Of a stretch of 64,000 nt of DNA, positions 28,223-36,920 are shown in pieces. The notes under the pieces were generated by a model. That model searched no databases. It was not told the origin of the DNA and saw only the letters and a list, made by a program, of their open reading frames with translations. The stretch comes from Actibacterium sp. (GTDB lineage Bacteria; Pseudomonadota; Alphaproteobacteria; Rhodobacterales; Rhodobacteraceae), in contig JADQCB010000005.1 of the NCBI GenBank assembly GCA_016278325.1, positions 43,406 through 107,405 on the forward strand, in the 5' to 3' direction. A program made the position numbers and the translations under genes. The stretch's first letter is position 1. The number at the start of each line of letters is the position of its first letter.

Positions 28223-29047
28223 TCACATCCCGAACACCTTGCGCAGCATGTTCAGGGCGACGACGATGATGAAGATCGCAAAGACGCGCTTCAGCGGCTT
28301 GGGGTCCATCGCGTGGGCCAGCCTGGCCCCGAGCGGCGCGGTCATCAGCGTCATCGCGATCACGATCAGGAAGGCCGGCAGGTTCACCGCGCCGATGCTC
28401 AGCGGCGGGCGCACCGCGCCGGGGATCTCGACGAACATGAAGGCAATGGCCGAGGGAACCGCGATAAGCACCCCGAACCCGGCCGCCGTTGCCACCGCGC
28501 GGTGGATCGGCTGACCATAGAGTGACATCGTGGGCACCGCGAAAGACCCGCCGCCGATCCCCATCAGCACCGACAGGAACCCGATCATCGCGGACAGAAC
28601 CGCGCGCACCGGCCCGCCCGGCATCTGATCGGCCAGTTTCCAGTCGGACCGGCCGAAAGCCAGGTAAAGCCCGATGCAGATGCCCAGCACGCCGAATATG
28701 CCCTGCAACACGATCGAGCGCAGGTTCGAGGCCACAAGCACCCCGATCACCGCGCCCGCAACGATGCCCGGCGCCCAGCTGCGCAGCACCGCCCAGTCCA
28801 CCGCGCCCTTGCGATTGTGGCTGAGCACCGATCGGATCGAGGTGACGATGATCGTGGACAGCGACGTGGCCAGGCATATCTGCATCGTGTAGGGGCTGGC
28901 GAAGCCAAGCGCCGAGAAGGTGTAGAAGAAGGCCGGCACCAGGACGATGCCGCCGCCGACGCCCAGCAACCCGGCGATCACCCCGGCAAAGGCCCCGATG
29001 ACCAGCAGAAGACCGACAAGCGGGGCGAGAGTGGCGATATCCGGCAT
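28223..29047 (-). CDS. TauE/SafE-family membrane exporter
   Basis: 274 residues, about eight membrane helices in two repeats. The first repeat shows GAFAGVIAGLLGVGGGIVLVP and the second FLSVLMGIGGGSFAVP, the glycine-rich signature of the family. Members export sulfite, sulfoacetate or other organosulfonates, or are of unknown substrate. AGGAG precedes the ATG. It lies 91 bp downstream of the SDR gene on the same strand and could be the fourth gene of the split-transketolase operon. Confidence 0.9.
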   Translation of the reverse strand: MPDIATLAPLVGLLLVIGAFAGVIAGLLGVGGGIVLVPAFFYTFSALGFASPYTMQICLATSLSTIIVTSIRSVLSHNRKGAVDWAVLRSWAPGIVAGAVIGVLVASNLRSIVLQGIFGVLGICIGLYLAFGRSDWKLADQMPGGPVRAVLSAMIGFLSVLMGIGGGSFAVPTMSLYGQPIHRAVATAAGFGVLIAVPSAIAFMFVEIPGAVRPPLSIGAVNLPAFLIVIAMTLMTAPLGARLAHAMDPKPLKRVFAIFIIVVALNMLRKVFGM

Positions 29048-29137
29048 CGGCGGGCTCCTGTCTGGCGATCATCGTCGCATACCCAAGCGCGGGCCCGGGC
29101 TCAATGCCAAAACGCCCGATCCGACGCACCCGCCGCG

Positions 29138-29887
29138 TCAGTGAATCAGCGACCCGCCGTTCACGTCCACCTCGGAGCCGGTGACATAGGCCGACAGGTC
29201 GCTGGCCAGGAACACGCAGCACCCCGCCACGTCCGACGCCGCGCCGGCGCGGCCCATCGGGATTCCGGCCAGGATGCCCTGCATCTGATCCTCGGTCAGC
29301 TTGCCGGCGGTGATGTCGGTGGCGATGAAGCCGGGACAGACCGCGTTCACGCGGATGCCGTCGGGCGCCAGTTCGCGGGCCATGGCCTTGGTCAGCCCCA
29401 GGACACCCGCCTTGGCCGCGGAATAATGCGGCCCGCCGAAGATGCCGCCGCCGCGTTGGGCCGAGACCGACGAGATGTTGACGATCGCCCCGCCCTTCTG
29501 CCGTTGCATCGCCGGTATCACGGCCTGGCTCATCTGCAACGTGCCGCGCAGATTGACATCGAGCACGGCGTCATAGTTTTCCCGCTTGATCTGCATGATC
29601 TTCAGCGGCTGGGTGATGCCCGCATTGTTCACCAGCACGTCGATCCTGCCGAACGTGTCGAGCACCGCGGCAACCGCGGCGGCGCAGGCTGCCGCGTCGG
29701 TCACGTCGCAGGCCAGCCCGAGATGCCCCTGGCCAAGATCGTCGGCCGCCGCGCGGGCCGCGCCCTCGTCCAGGTCCAGCACCGCAACCCGCGCGCCATG
29801 TTCGGCCATCATCCGCGCCGTGGCCTTGCCCAGCCCCCGGGCCGAGGCCGCGCCGGTGACGATGGCCACCTTGTCCTTCAACAACAT
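29138..29887 (-). CDS. Short-chain dehydrogenase/reductase
   Basis: 249 residues, classical SDR. The nucleotide loop is slightly long (TGAASARGLG, usual TGxxxGIG); NNAG, the catalytic Ser in SSVSA and YSAAK follow; C-terminal EVDVNGG is typical. It uses NAD(P) on an alcohol or ketone, most likely a sugar, sugar alcohol or hydroxyacid given the neighbours. Its ATG overlaps the stop of the transketolase C-terminal subunit (TGATG), so it is the third gene of that operon. Confidence 0.92.
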   Translation of the reverse strand: MLLKDKVAIVTGAASARGLGKATARMMAEHGARVAVLDLDEGAARAAADDLGQGHLGLACDVTDAAACAAAVAAVLDTFGRIDVLVNNAGITQPLKIMQIKRENYDAVLDVNLRGTLQMSQAVIPAMQRQKGGAIVNISSVSAQRGGGIFGGPHYSAAKAGVLGLTKAMARELAPDGIRVNAVCPGFIATDITAGKLTEDQMQGILAGIPMGRAGAASDVAGCCVFLASDLSAYVTGSEVDVNGGSLIH

Positions 29888-30915
29888 CACAACCACTCCT
29901 TGATCCGCTGCACGACCGATCCGACCGACAGCCCGTATTGATCGTGCAGGCTCGGCAATGCGCCGGCATCGAGAAATTCGTCCGGCAGCCCGATCTGGCG
30001 AAAGGCCGGATGCACGCCCGCGTTCATCAGCGCCGCGGCGACGGCCTCGCCCAGCCCGCCGGTCACCGAATGGTTCTCGGCCACCACGACCAGCCGACCG
30101 CCTTTGGATGCCTCGGCGACGATGGTTTCCACATCCAGCGGCTTGATCGTAGGCACATGCAGCACGGCGCAATCCACCCCGTCATTGCCCAACGCCTCGG
30201 CCGCGTCGAGCGCGCGCATCGTCATGAAACCCGACGAGACGATCAACACGTCGCGTCCCGCCCGGATCTCTTTCGCCTTTCCGATCTCGAAGCGATAGCC
30301 GTAGCGGCCCAGCACGTCGGGCACCTTGCCCCGCAGCAGCCGCATGTAGACCGGGCCGGGATGGTCGGCGACGGCGGGCACGGCCTGGGTGATCTCGGTC
30401 GCGTCGCAGGGGTCGATGACCGTCAGCCCCGGCATGGCGCGCATGATCGCCAGATCCTCGGTCGCCTGGTGGGACGGGCCATAGCCGGTGGTCAGCCCCG
30501 GCAGGGCGCAGGCGATCTTCACCGGCAGCCCCTCTTCGGCGATGGCCATGGCGATGAAGTCATAGGCGCGGCGCGAGGCGAAGACGGCATAGGTCGTGGC
30601 GAAGGGGGTGAAGCCTTCGCGTGCCAGGCCGGCCGCGGCCGAGAACAGCAACTGTTCGGCCATCCCCATCTGGTAAAAGCGGTCGGGGTGGGCCTGCGCG
30701 AAGACATGCAGATCGGTATATTTCGACAGATCGGCCGACAGGCCCAGGATATCGTGGCGGGTCTGCGCCAGGGCGGACAGGGCGTGACCGAAGGGGGCGG
30801 CCACGGTGTCGCGCCCCTCGGCATCGAGCGAGGCGATCATCGCCGACGTGGCCTTGCCGTCCTTGGGTGCCTGTCGCGGTTCGTATTTCGATTTGCGGCG
30901 GCTCAGCGTGGTCAT
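29887..30915 (-). CDS. Transketolase-like protein, C-terminal (pyrimidine-binding) subunit
   Basis: 342 residues, the second half of a split transketolase: pyrimidine-binding domain with MGMAEQLLFSAAAGLA (the glutamate that activates thiamine diphosphate) and C-terminal domain. The start MTTLSRRKSKYEPRQAP is set by ATGA overlap with the N-terminal subunit gene. Split transketolases are often pathway specific, for example apulose-4-phosphate transketolase AptAB or the sulfofructose transketolase SqwGH. Here it is coupled to an SDR and lies near sugar-acid dehydrogenases. Which ketose it splits is unknown. Confidence 0.92.
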   Translation of the reverse strand: MTTLSRRKSKYEPRQAPKDGKATSAMIASLDAEGRDTVAAPFGHALSALAQTRHDILGLSADLSKYTDLHVFAQAHPDRFYQMGMAEQLLFSAAAGLAREGFTPFATTYAVFASRRAYDFIAMAIAEEGLPVKIACALPGLTTGYGPSHQATEDLAIMRAMPGLTVIDPCDATEITQAVPAVADHPGPVYMRLLRGKVPDVLGRYGYRFEIGKAKEIRAGRDVLIVSSGFMTMRALDAAEALGNDGVDCAVLHVPTIKPLDVETIVAEASKGGRLVVVAENHSVTGGLGEAVAAALMNAGVHPAFRQIGLPDEFLDAGALPSLHDQYGLSVGSVVQRIKEWL

Positions 30916-31766
30916 GCCGGCATCTCCCCGTCCAGATAGGTCAGCGCCTTGTCCCATTCGTCGGCCTCGACCCGAACGAAATGGGTGATTTCGCGGTCTT
31001 CAAGGAACGGCACGCCCTTGCACATCGTGGTCTTGCAGATGATGACGCGGGGCCTGTCGTCGGACAGGTTGCGGGCCGTATCGAAGGCGGCGCGCACCGC
31101 ATCGATGTCATTGCCGTCGATTTCCTGCGCGTGCCAGCCGAAGGCTTCCCATTTCGGGGCAAGCGGCGCGACGCACAGCGCATCGGTGGTCTTGCCGTCG
31201 GCCTGCTGGTCGTTGAAATCGACGATGGCGATCAGGTTGCCCAGGCGATGCTGCACCGCGGACATCACCGCCTCCCAGGTCGAGCCTTCGCCAAGCTCGC
31301 CATCCGACAGAAGGTTGTAGACGAAGGCGGGGTTGTCCTTGCGCTTCAGCCCCATCGCCATGCCGACCGCAATGCCCAGACCGTGGCCCAGGCTGCCGCC
31401 GGTGATCTCCATCCCCGGCGTGTAGGTCGCCATGCCCGACATCGGCATCCGGCTGTCATCCATGCCATAGGTGCCGATCTCGTCCTCTGGCAGCACACCG
31501 GCCTCGATCAGCGCGGCATAGAGCGCGATGGCATAATGGCCGATGGACAGGCAGAAGCGATCGCGGCCGTCCCATTCGGGGTCTTCCGGACGCAGGTTCA
31601 GCGCGTGGAAATAGCTGACCGCCAGCACGTCCGCGATACCGAGCGCCTGGCCGATATAGCCCTGGCCCTGGACCTGTCCCATTTTCAGCGCGTGCCGGCG
31701 AATGTGCCAGGCGCGCCGTGCAAGGCTGGTGTTGTCGCCTCGTCGCGCAGGCGATGAATCGGTCAT
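30912..31766 (-). CDS. Transketolase-like protein, N-terminal (diphosphate-binding) subunit
   Basis: 284 residues. Thiamine diphosphate motif LLSDGELGEGSTWEA with downstream NDQQADG, plus the substrate histidine in SIGHYAIALYAA and GGSLGHGLGIA. The length equals the PP domain of a full transketolase. Start at 31766 follows GGGAGGA. It is first in the operon TK-N, TK-C, SDR, perhaps TauE, and diverges from the TRAP binding-protein gene. The 270-bp space between holds a strong operator-like inverted repeat. Confidence 0.92.
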   Translation of the reverse strand: MTDSSPARRGDNTSLARRAWHIRRHALKMGQVQGQGYIGQALGIADVLAVSYFHALNLRPEDPEWDGRDRFCLSIGHYAIALYAALIEAGVLPEDEIGTYGMDDSRMPMSGMATYTPGMEITGGSLGHGLGIAVGMAMGLKRKDNPAFVYNLLSDGELGEGSTWEAVMSAVQHRLGNLIAIVDFNDQQADGKTTDALCVAPLAPKWEAFGWHAQEIDGNDIDAVRAAFDTARNLSDDRPRVIICKTTMCKGVPFLEDREITHFVRVEADEWDKALTYLDGEMPA

Positions 31767-31962
31767 CGAATCCTCCCGTTTCCTGTCGCTGCGGAGGACA
31801 ACAGGTCGCGCGCATCGCGACAAGAGAGATTTCTTAACGATAGGTTTAGCCCGGCTTCAATGACAGTGCCTGCATGATTCGCCTGCCTCGCGCAGCTGTG
31901 AGGCGCCCTTGTCCGGCCATCAAAACGAGATAAGCGGATGCGGCGCGGACAAATTTTGCCTA

Positions 31963-31983
31963 ATTGCCAGATTGTCTGGCAAT
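31963..31983. promoter_or_regulatory. 9+3+9 inverted repeat, likely GntR/FadR-type operator
   Basis: Arms ATTGCCAGA and TCTGGCAAT, spacer TTG, no mismatch. It lies between divergent operons (transketolase to the left, dctP to the right, 53 bp before the dctP ATG), where a single regulator could control both. A FadR-type GntR gene is 2.2 kb downstream. Such regulators bind TTGTC-type half-sites. Confidence 0.65.
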
Positions 31984-32036
31984 TTGCGCGCCGCCATGCC
32001 ATGGTGCCCGGGGAATTAAGAGGAGGACACACCCAC

Positions 32037-33056
32037 ATGAAACTTGTTTCCACACTTTCCGCGGCCGTTGCGGCCACGGCACTGATCGCAGGCGCGGCCT
32101 CGGCCCAGACGACCACGCTGCGCATCCAGACCCACCAGGCGCCGGAATCGGCCTCGGGCAAAGAGGTCAAGCGCTTCGTCGAGCAGGTCGAGACCATGTC
32201 CGGCGGCTCGCTCGACATCGAGATGTTCTACAGTTCCTCGATCGTCGCCTCGGCCGAAACCTTCGATGCGGCCGCGAACGGCATTCTCGACTGCGACATG
32301 ACCAATGGCAGCTACCAGACCGGCAAGGACGCGGCGTTCCAGTTCGTCGCCGACGTCATGGGCGGCTATGACGAGCCGCTTCAGATGCTGGCCTGGATCC
32401 AGCACGGCGGTGGCCGCCAGGCGATCAACGATCTTTACAACGATTATGGCATGCAGTTCGTCGGCGCCTATCTGGGCGGCGCGGAATCGCTGAACTCGAC
32501 CCGGCCGCTGGATGGCATCGAAGACCTGAAGGACTTCAAATTCCGTTCGCCCCCGGGGATGGAAAGCGAGATCTTCGCCGAGCTGGGCGCAACCCCGATC
32601 GTGATGGATTTCACCGAGATCTTCACCGCGCTGGAAACCGGCATCATCGACGGCGCCGATGCCTCGACGCTGGCCAACAACGTCGGCCTGGGCATTTACG
32701 ATATCGCCAAGCACACGACCTATCCCGGCTTCCACTCGATGGCGACGGACCACCTGGCCTGCAACAAGACCGTCTGGGACGGCCTGACCGATGCGCAGAA
32801 AGAAATCCTGAAGACCGCGATGGATTCGACCGCGCTGCGGCTGATGATGCGGGTCCTGGTCGAGAATGGCGAGGCCGTTGCCACGTTGCCCAAGGAAAAG
32901 GGCGTCACGCTCTATGACTGGTCGCAGGAAGATCGCAATGCCTTCCGCGAAGCCGCTGTCGCGACCTGGGACCGCTGGGCAGAGAAATCGCCCGCCGCTG
33001 CCAAACTGGTCGAAAGCCACAAGGCCTTTATCGACCGGATCGGCCTGGGCGGCTGA
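32037..33056 (+). CDS. dctP: TRAP transporter substrate-binding protein, orphan
   Basis: 339 residues. Sec signal peptide (MKLVSTLSAAVAATALI, cleavage after ASA near residue 23), then the DctP fold: TLRIQTHQAP at the start of the mature protein, FRSPPGMESEIF with the ligand-binding arginine region, ALETGIIDGAD and NKTVWDGL. It captures an organic acid for a DctQM permease, but no permease gene is beside it. AGAGGAGG precedes the ATG. A terminator hairpin separates it from the dehydrogenase gene. Ligand is probably a sugar acid given the neighbours. Confidence 0.92.
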   Translation: MKLVSTLSAAVAATALIAGAASAQTTTLRIQTHQAPESASGKEVKRFVEQVETMSGGSLDIEMFYSSSIVASAETFDAAANGILDCDMTNGSYQTGKDAAFQFVADVMGGYDEPLQMLAWIQHGGGRQAINDLYNDYGMQFVGAYLGGAESLNSTRPLDGIEDLKDFKFRSPPGMESEIFAELGATPIVMDFTEIFTALETGIIDGADASTLANNVGLGIYDIAKHTTYPGFHSMATDHLACNKTVWDGLTDAQKEILKTAMDSTALRLMMRVLVENGEAVATLPKEKGVTLYDWSQEDRNAFREAAVATWDRWAEKSPAAAKLVESHKAFIDRIGLGG

Positions 33057-33105
33057 CACCGCGCCGCGCCTGTCCGACGATCCAGCCGGACACGTAACGA
33101 ACAGC

Positions 33106-33132
33106 GGGGGCGGCGGCACGACTGCCGCCCCC
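33106..33132 (+). terminator. Hairpin between dctP and the DenD-like gene
   Basis: Perfect 9-bp stem GGGGGCGGC/GCCGCCCCC with a 9-nt loop, followed by GATTTCTT. It ends 35 bp before the next start, so it is likely a partial terminator that leaves dctP more strongly expressed than the genes after it. Confidence 0.65.
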
Positions 33133-33167
33133 GATTTCTTGAACATCAACACCCTACGGCGGTTCCA

Positions 33168-34133
33168 ATGAATATCCTTATCCTCGGCGGCGGCGGCTTC
33201 ATCGGCCAGAAACTTGCGAGAAAGCTGTCCGAAAACGGCACCCTGCGCGGCAAGGCCATCGACCGGCTGGTGCTTGCCGACGTTGCGTCCCCCGCCAGCG
33301 TCGATGCGCCGTTCCCGGTGGAAACGACAACCACCGACATCACCGACCGCGCCAGCGTGGATGCCCTGATCGACGCCGAGACCGACGTGATATTCCATCT
33401 TGCCGCCGTCGTTTCCTCCCATGCGGAGGCCGAGTTCGAAACCGGCATGGCGGTCAATCTGACTGGCGTTCTGAATGTGCTGGAGCGCTGCCGCGTCCTG
33501 CCCTCGACACCTGTCCTGGTGTTCACCTCGTCGCTTGCCGTTTTCGGTGGCGAGGTTCCCGACCCGATCGAGGACTGGACGATCCCGAACCCGCAGACAT
33601 CCTATGGCACGCAAAAGGCCATCGGCGAGTTGCTGGTCAACGATTATTCCCGCCGTGGCTTCGTCGACGGGCGCGGCTTTCGCCTGCCGACGATCTCGGT
33701 CCGGCCGGGCAAGCCCAATCGCGCCGCGTCGTCCTTCATGTCCTCGATCATCCGCGAGCCACTGAACGGGGTCGAGGCCGTCTGCCCCGTCGATCCGGAT
33801 TTCAAGCATTACTACCTGTCGCCGCGCCGCTGCGTGGAAAACCTGATCCGCGGCGCCGAGATTCCGGCCCCGGAGTTGGGGATGAACCGGTGCATGTCGA
33901 TGCCCGGATCCACGCTGTCGATCCGCCAGATGATCGACGCGATGACCGATGTGGCCGGGCCCGAACCGGCCAAACGGATCAAATGGGAAAAGCAGCCCGA
34001 AATCGAATCGATCGTGTCCGGCTGGCGGTATGATTACAACCCGGCCAAGGCGCTGCGGCTGGGGCTTGTCGCCGATCGCGACTTCCGCGAAAATGTGCAG
34101 TTCTACATCGACGATGACATGCCGGCAGGCTGA
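33168..34133 (+). CDS. denD: D-erythronate dehydrogenase-like epimerase/dehydratase-family enzyme
   Basis: 321 residues, extended SDR. GGGGFIG (7-13) binds NAD, FTSSLAVFGG supplies the serine, and Y146-x3-K150 (YGTQK) is the catalytic pair. The blocks SYGTQKAIGELL, RGFRLPTISVRPGKPN and SSFMSSIIREPLNG match what I recall of DenD, which oxidises D-erythronate to 2-oxo-tetronate, better than general sugar-nucleotide epimerases. No OtnI, OtnK or OtnC gene for the later steps is nearby. Follows dctP, precedes the GntR gene. Confidence 0.8.
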   Translation: MNILILGGGGFIGQKLARKLSENGTLRGKAIDRLVLADVASPASVDAPFPVETTTTDITDRASVDALIDAETDVIFHLAAVVSSHAEAEFETGMAVNLTGVLNVLERCRVLPSTPVLVFTSSLAVFGGEVPDPIEDWTIPNPQTSYGTQKAIGELLVNDYSRRGFVDGRGFRLPTISVRPGKPNRAASSFMSSIIREPLNGVEAVCPVDPDFKHYYLSPRRCVENLIRGAEIPAPELGMNRCMSMPGSTLSIRQMIDAMTDVAGPEPAKRIKWEKQPEIESIVSGWRYDYNPAKALRLGLVADRDFRENVQFYIDDDMPAG

Positions 34134-34195
34134 ATTCGCCAGGCGCGCCCTGCCCTTCGCCTGGGGCGTGCGCACCGCCGCCATAAGGGGACTTT

Positions 34196-34990
34196 GTGCT
34201 CAAACCCATTCTCCAGACACCGCGGTATCGACTGGTTGCCGACCAGATTGCGCAGTTGATCCGCGATGGCGAGATACCGCTTGGCAGCAAGATGCCCGCC
34301 GACAAGGAACTCGTTCAGCAACTGGGCGTCAGCCGAGCCACGATACGCGAAGCGATGATCGCGCTGGAATTGATGGGATATGTCGTCACCCGTTTCGGCG
34401 CCGGCGCCTTCACCGCCGATACGCTGCCCGACGCCGTGGTCGAGGCGAATGGCCTGCCGGGTTTCTTCGAACTGGTCGAAGCGCGCCATGCCATCGAGCC
34501 CGAGGTCGCGGCGATCGCCGCGGCGACAATGAGCGAGGCTGACATCGCCCATCTGCGCAGCTGCATCGAGATTCTGGCCGATCCGGACATGTCGCTTGCG
34601 GATTTCGAACGTGCCGATCGCGATTTCCACATCACCATCGCGCGATCCACGGGCAATTCCGTCTTCGTGTCGATCGTGGCAGAGTTCTGGCGTGTGCGAC
34701 AGCGCTTTCCCGAATGGACCCGTGTTACCAATCGCCAGAACGCGGCCGATATCGCGCGGTTTTTCCGTGACGAGCATACCGATATCGTCAATGCCCTGGC
34801 CGACGCCGACGCCGAGGCCGCGCGCATCGCGATGCGCATCCATTGCCGCAATTCGGGCCAGCCGCTGCTGGAACGCTGGCGCCAGCACGAGGAAGGCGCC
34901 GTTCCGGGCAACACCGTGGTCGAGCGAATCTCGACCTGGCAGAAGGAAGACCTCAGGACCGGCGCGAAAGCGCGCGATAAGAGCGGATGA
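34196..34990 (+). CDS. GntR-family regulator, FadR subfamily
   Basis: 264 residues. N-terminal winged helix (about 10-75) with PADKELVQQLGVSRATIREAM, C-terminal FCD helical effector domain with FERADRDFHITIAR (metal-binding D/H) and later histidines in RDEHTDIV and MRIHCRNSG. The effector is probably a carboxylate or sugar acid. GTG start after AAGGGGA. It probably controls the flanking catabolic genes through the inverted repeat at 31963. Its 3' end overlaps the convergent LtnD-like gene by 38 bp. Confidence 0.92.
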   Translation: MLKPILQTPRYRLVADQIAQLIRDGEIPLGSKMPADKELVQQLGVSRATIREAMIALELMGYVVTRFGAGAFTADTLPDAVVEANGLPGFFELVEARHAIEPEVAAIAAATMSEADIAHLRSCIEILADPDMSLADFERADRDFHITIARSTGNSVFVSIVAEFWRVRQRFPEWTRVTNRQNAADIARFFRDEHTDIVNALADADAEAARIAMRIHCRNSGQPLLERWRQHEEGAVPGNTVVERISTWQKEDLRTGAKARDKSG

Positions 34991-35840
34991 CCTGGCTGTC
35001 GTCGAGCTTGCCCTCGCCCCGGCCCGAACCGGCAAGAAACATCTGATGCGCCGCCGCCGACAGCGGCAGCGCCGTCTGCGCCTCGCGCCCCACCGACAGG
35101 ACAATGCCAAGATCCTTGGTGAAGATGTCCACCGCGCTGGTCACCTCGTCCGGATCCGCGATCATCCGTGGCCCGCGATCACGCAACATCCAGCTTGACG
35201 CCGCTGAGCCACTCACGATCTCCAGCATCGTGGCCGTGTCCAGCCCCATGTTCTCGGCCAGCGACATCGCCTCGCCCGCCGCCGCCAGATGCACCCCGCA
35301 CAAGAGCTGGTTCACAGCCTTCGCCACGGCGCCCTGCCCCGGTTGATCGCCGACCCGGAACACCCGCTCGCCCAGCAGGTTGAACAATGGCGCGACGCGG
35401 GTGAAATCGTCGTCAGAGCCGGCAGCCATGATCGTCAGGCTGCCCGCCCTGGCGCCCACCACGCCGCCCGAAACCGGCGCATCAAGAAAGCCGCGCCCGC
35501 TGGCCAGAACCCGCTCTGCGATATCGCGGGCGGCGCCGGGCAGGCATGTGGCCATCAGTACGACGGTGGCCTCTTTCGGCAGGGTCTCCAGCGCGCCGCC
35601 ATCGAACAGGACCGCCTCGGCCTGGTCGGAATTGACCACCATCAGGATCAGCGTATGCGCGCCGCGCGCCGCCGCCGCGGCGGATTCGGCGCGCGTGCCG
35701 CCCGCTTTCTGCAACCGTTCCAGCGCGGAGGCCGCCATGTCGAACCCGACCACCTGCTGGCCCGCGGCCACGAGATTCGCGGCCATCGGCCCGCCCATCG
35801 CGCCGAGACCGACAAAGGCGACATGTTCGGGTGCGGTCAT
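34953..35840 (-). CDS. ltnD: L-threonate dehydrogenase-like beta-hydroxyacid dehydrogenase
   Basis: 295 residues. NAD loop GLGAMG (11-16), DAPVSGG (120-126), catalytic Lys174 in VAKAVNQ. The segment MVVNSDQAEAVLFDGGAL is closer to LtnD, which oxidises L-threonate at C2, than to 3-hydroxyisobutyrate dehydrogenase; the sibling at 11799 lacks it. Together with the DenD-like gene it points to C4 sugar acids. Start after AGGAGGAC. Convergent with the GntR gene, divergent from a LysR gene 132 bp away. Confidence 0.8.
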   Translation of the reverse strand: MTAPEHVAFVGLGAMGGPMAANLVAAGQQVVGFDMAASALERLQKAGGTRAESAAAAARGAHTLILMVVNSDQAEAVLFDGGALETLPKEATVVLMATCLPGAARDIAERVLASGRGFLDAPVSGGVVGARAGSLTIMAAGSDDDFTRVAPLFNLLGERVFRVGDQPGQGAVAKAVNQLLCGVHLAAAGEAMSLAENMGLDTATMLEIVSGSAASSWMLRDRGPRMIADPDEVTSAVDIFTKDLGIVLSVGREAQTALPLSAAAHQMFLAGSGRGEGKLDDSQVIRSYRALSRRS

Positions 35841-35972
35841 GCTGTCCTCCTGCAGTGATCGGCGCGATGCTGCCTGTTCGGGGGCCGTGGTTCAATGCAC
35901 AAATCACCCCGGTTGTTGAAGTTTTCCTTTCTGATCCGTTAAGCATGGCTGAGAGTTTACCGGAGCCCGCCA

Positions 35973-36920
35973 ATGTCGCGCGATCTCAACCTGAACGGCT
36001 ATCTCTTTTTCGAGGCGCTCGCCCGGCGCGGCACCCTTTCCAAGGCGGCTGCCGAATTGTCGGTTTCGCCCTCGGCGGTCAGTCAGCAGATCAAGCTTCT
36101 GGAACAGCAGTTGGGGGTTAAACTGTTCCGCCGCCAGGGCCGGTCCCTGTCGCTGACGCTGGAAGGGGAGCAGCTGTTCCAGGCATCCTCGGCCGCGATC
36201 GGCATCCTGCGCGATGCACGGCGCAATCTCGGCCAGACGCGGGATTCGCATCGGCTGGCGCTGCGGGTGTCGCCCAGCTTCGGGGTGCGCTGGCTCGGGC
36301 CGCGCCTGTCGGATTTCGTCGCGCGATACCCGGAATGGAAGCTGCGGGTCGATGCCGCCCCCGATCCCACCGATTTCGACCGCGAGATCATTGATATCGA
36401 CATACGCTATGGAACCGGCGACTGGCCCGGGCTGCATTCGAGCCCCCTGGCGCCGGACGTGGTTTTGCCGCTCTGCGCACCGGGATACCGTGACCGGCTG
36501 GGCGCGGGTGGGCTGGCAGATGCGCGCCTGATCGACAGCGCCCGCGCGCTTTGCCAATGGGACCGATGGCTGATCGAAACCGGGCAGACGGGCGTGACAA
36601 GCGACAAGTCGCTGCTGATCGACCGGTCTTCCATGGCGCTGCAACTGGCGCTGGACGGCGCCGGGGTGGTGCTGGAATCGATGACCCTGGCGGCGCGGGA
36701 AGTGGCGGCGGGCAGGCTGGTGCCGCTTTGCCCGGATCACCCGGCGCTGGCCTTTCCGGCATACTGGATCACCTGCCCGCATCGCCATCTCAGCCGGCGC
36801 GCCGTTCGGGTGGTCTCGGCCTGGCTGGCCGACCAGGTCGCTTCGCACGAGGCCGAGGTGATGACGTTGCTGGACGGGTTCGGCGTCGAACTGCGCGAGG
36901 TTGCGCCCGGCCCGGCTTGA
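35973..36920 (+). CDS. LysR-family regulator, GcvA-like
   Basis: 315 residues. N-terminal helix-turn-helix LSKAAAELSVSPSAVSQQIK (27-46) and a substrate-binding domain with VSPSFGVRWLGPRL and DIRYGTGDWPGLHS, the pattern of the GcvA/AmpR branch. It diverges from the LtnD-like gene, the usual arrangement for a LysR target. The YeeE/YedE gene 253 bp downstream could be another target. Confidence 0.92.
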   Translation: MSRDLNLNGYLFFEALARRGTLSKAAAELSVSPSAVSQQIKLLEQQLGVKLFRRQGRSLSLTLEGEQLFQASSAAIGILRDARRNLGQTRDSHRLALRVSPSFGVRWLGPRLSDFVARYPEWKLRVDAAPDPTDFDREIIDIDIRYGTGDWPGLHSSPLAPDVVLPLCAPGYRDRLGAGGLADARLIDSARALCQWDRWLIETGQTGVTSDKSLLIDRSSMALQLALDGAGVVLESMTLAAREVAAGRLVPLCPDHPALAFPAYWITCPHRHLSRRAVRVVSAWLADQVASHEAEVMTLLDGFGVELREVAPGPA

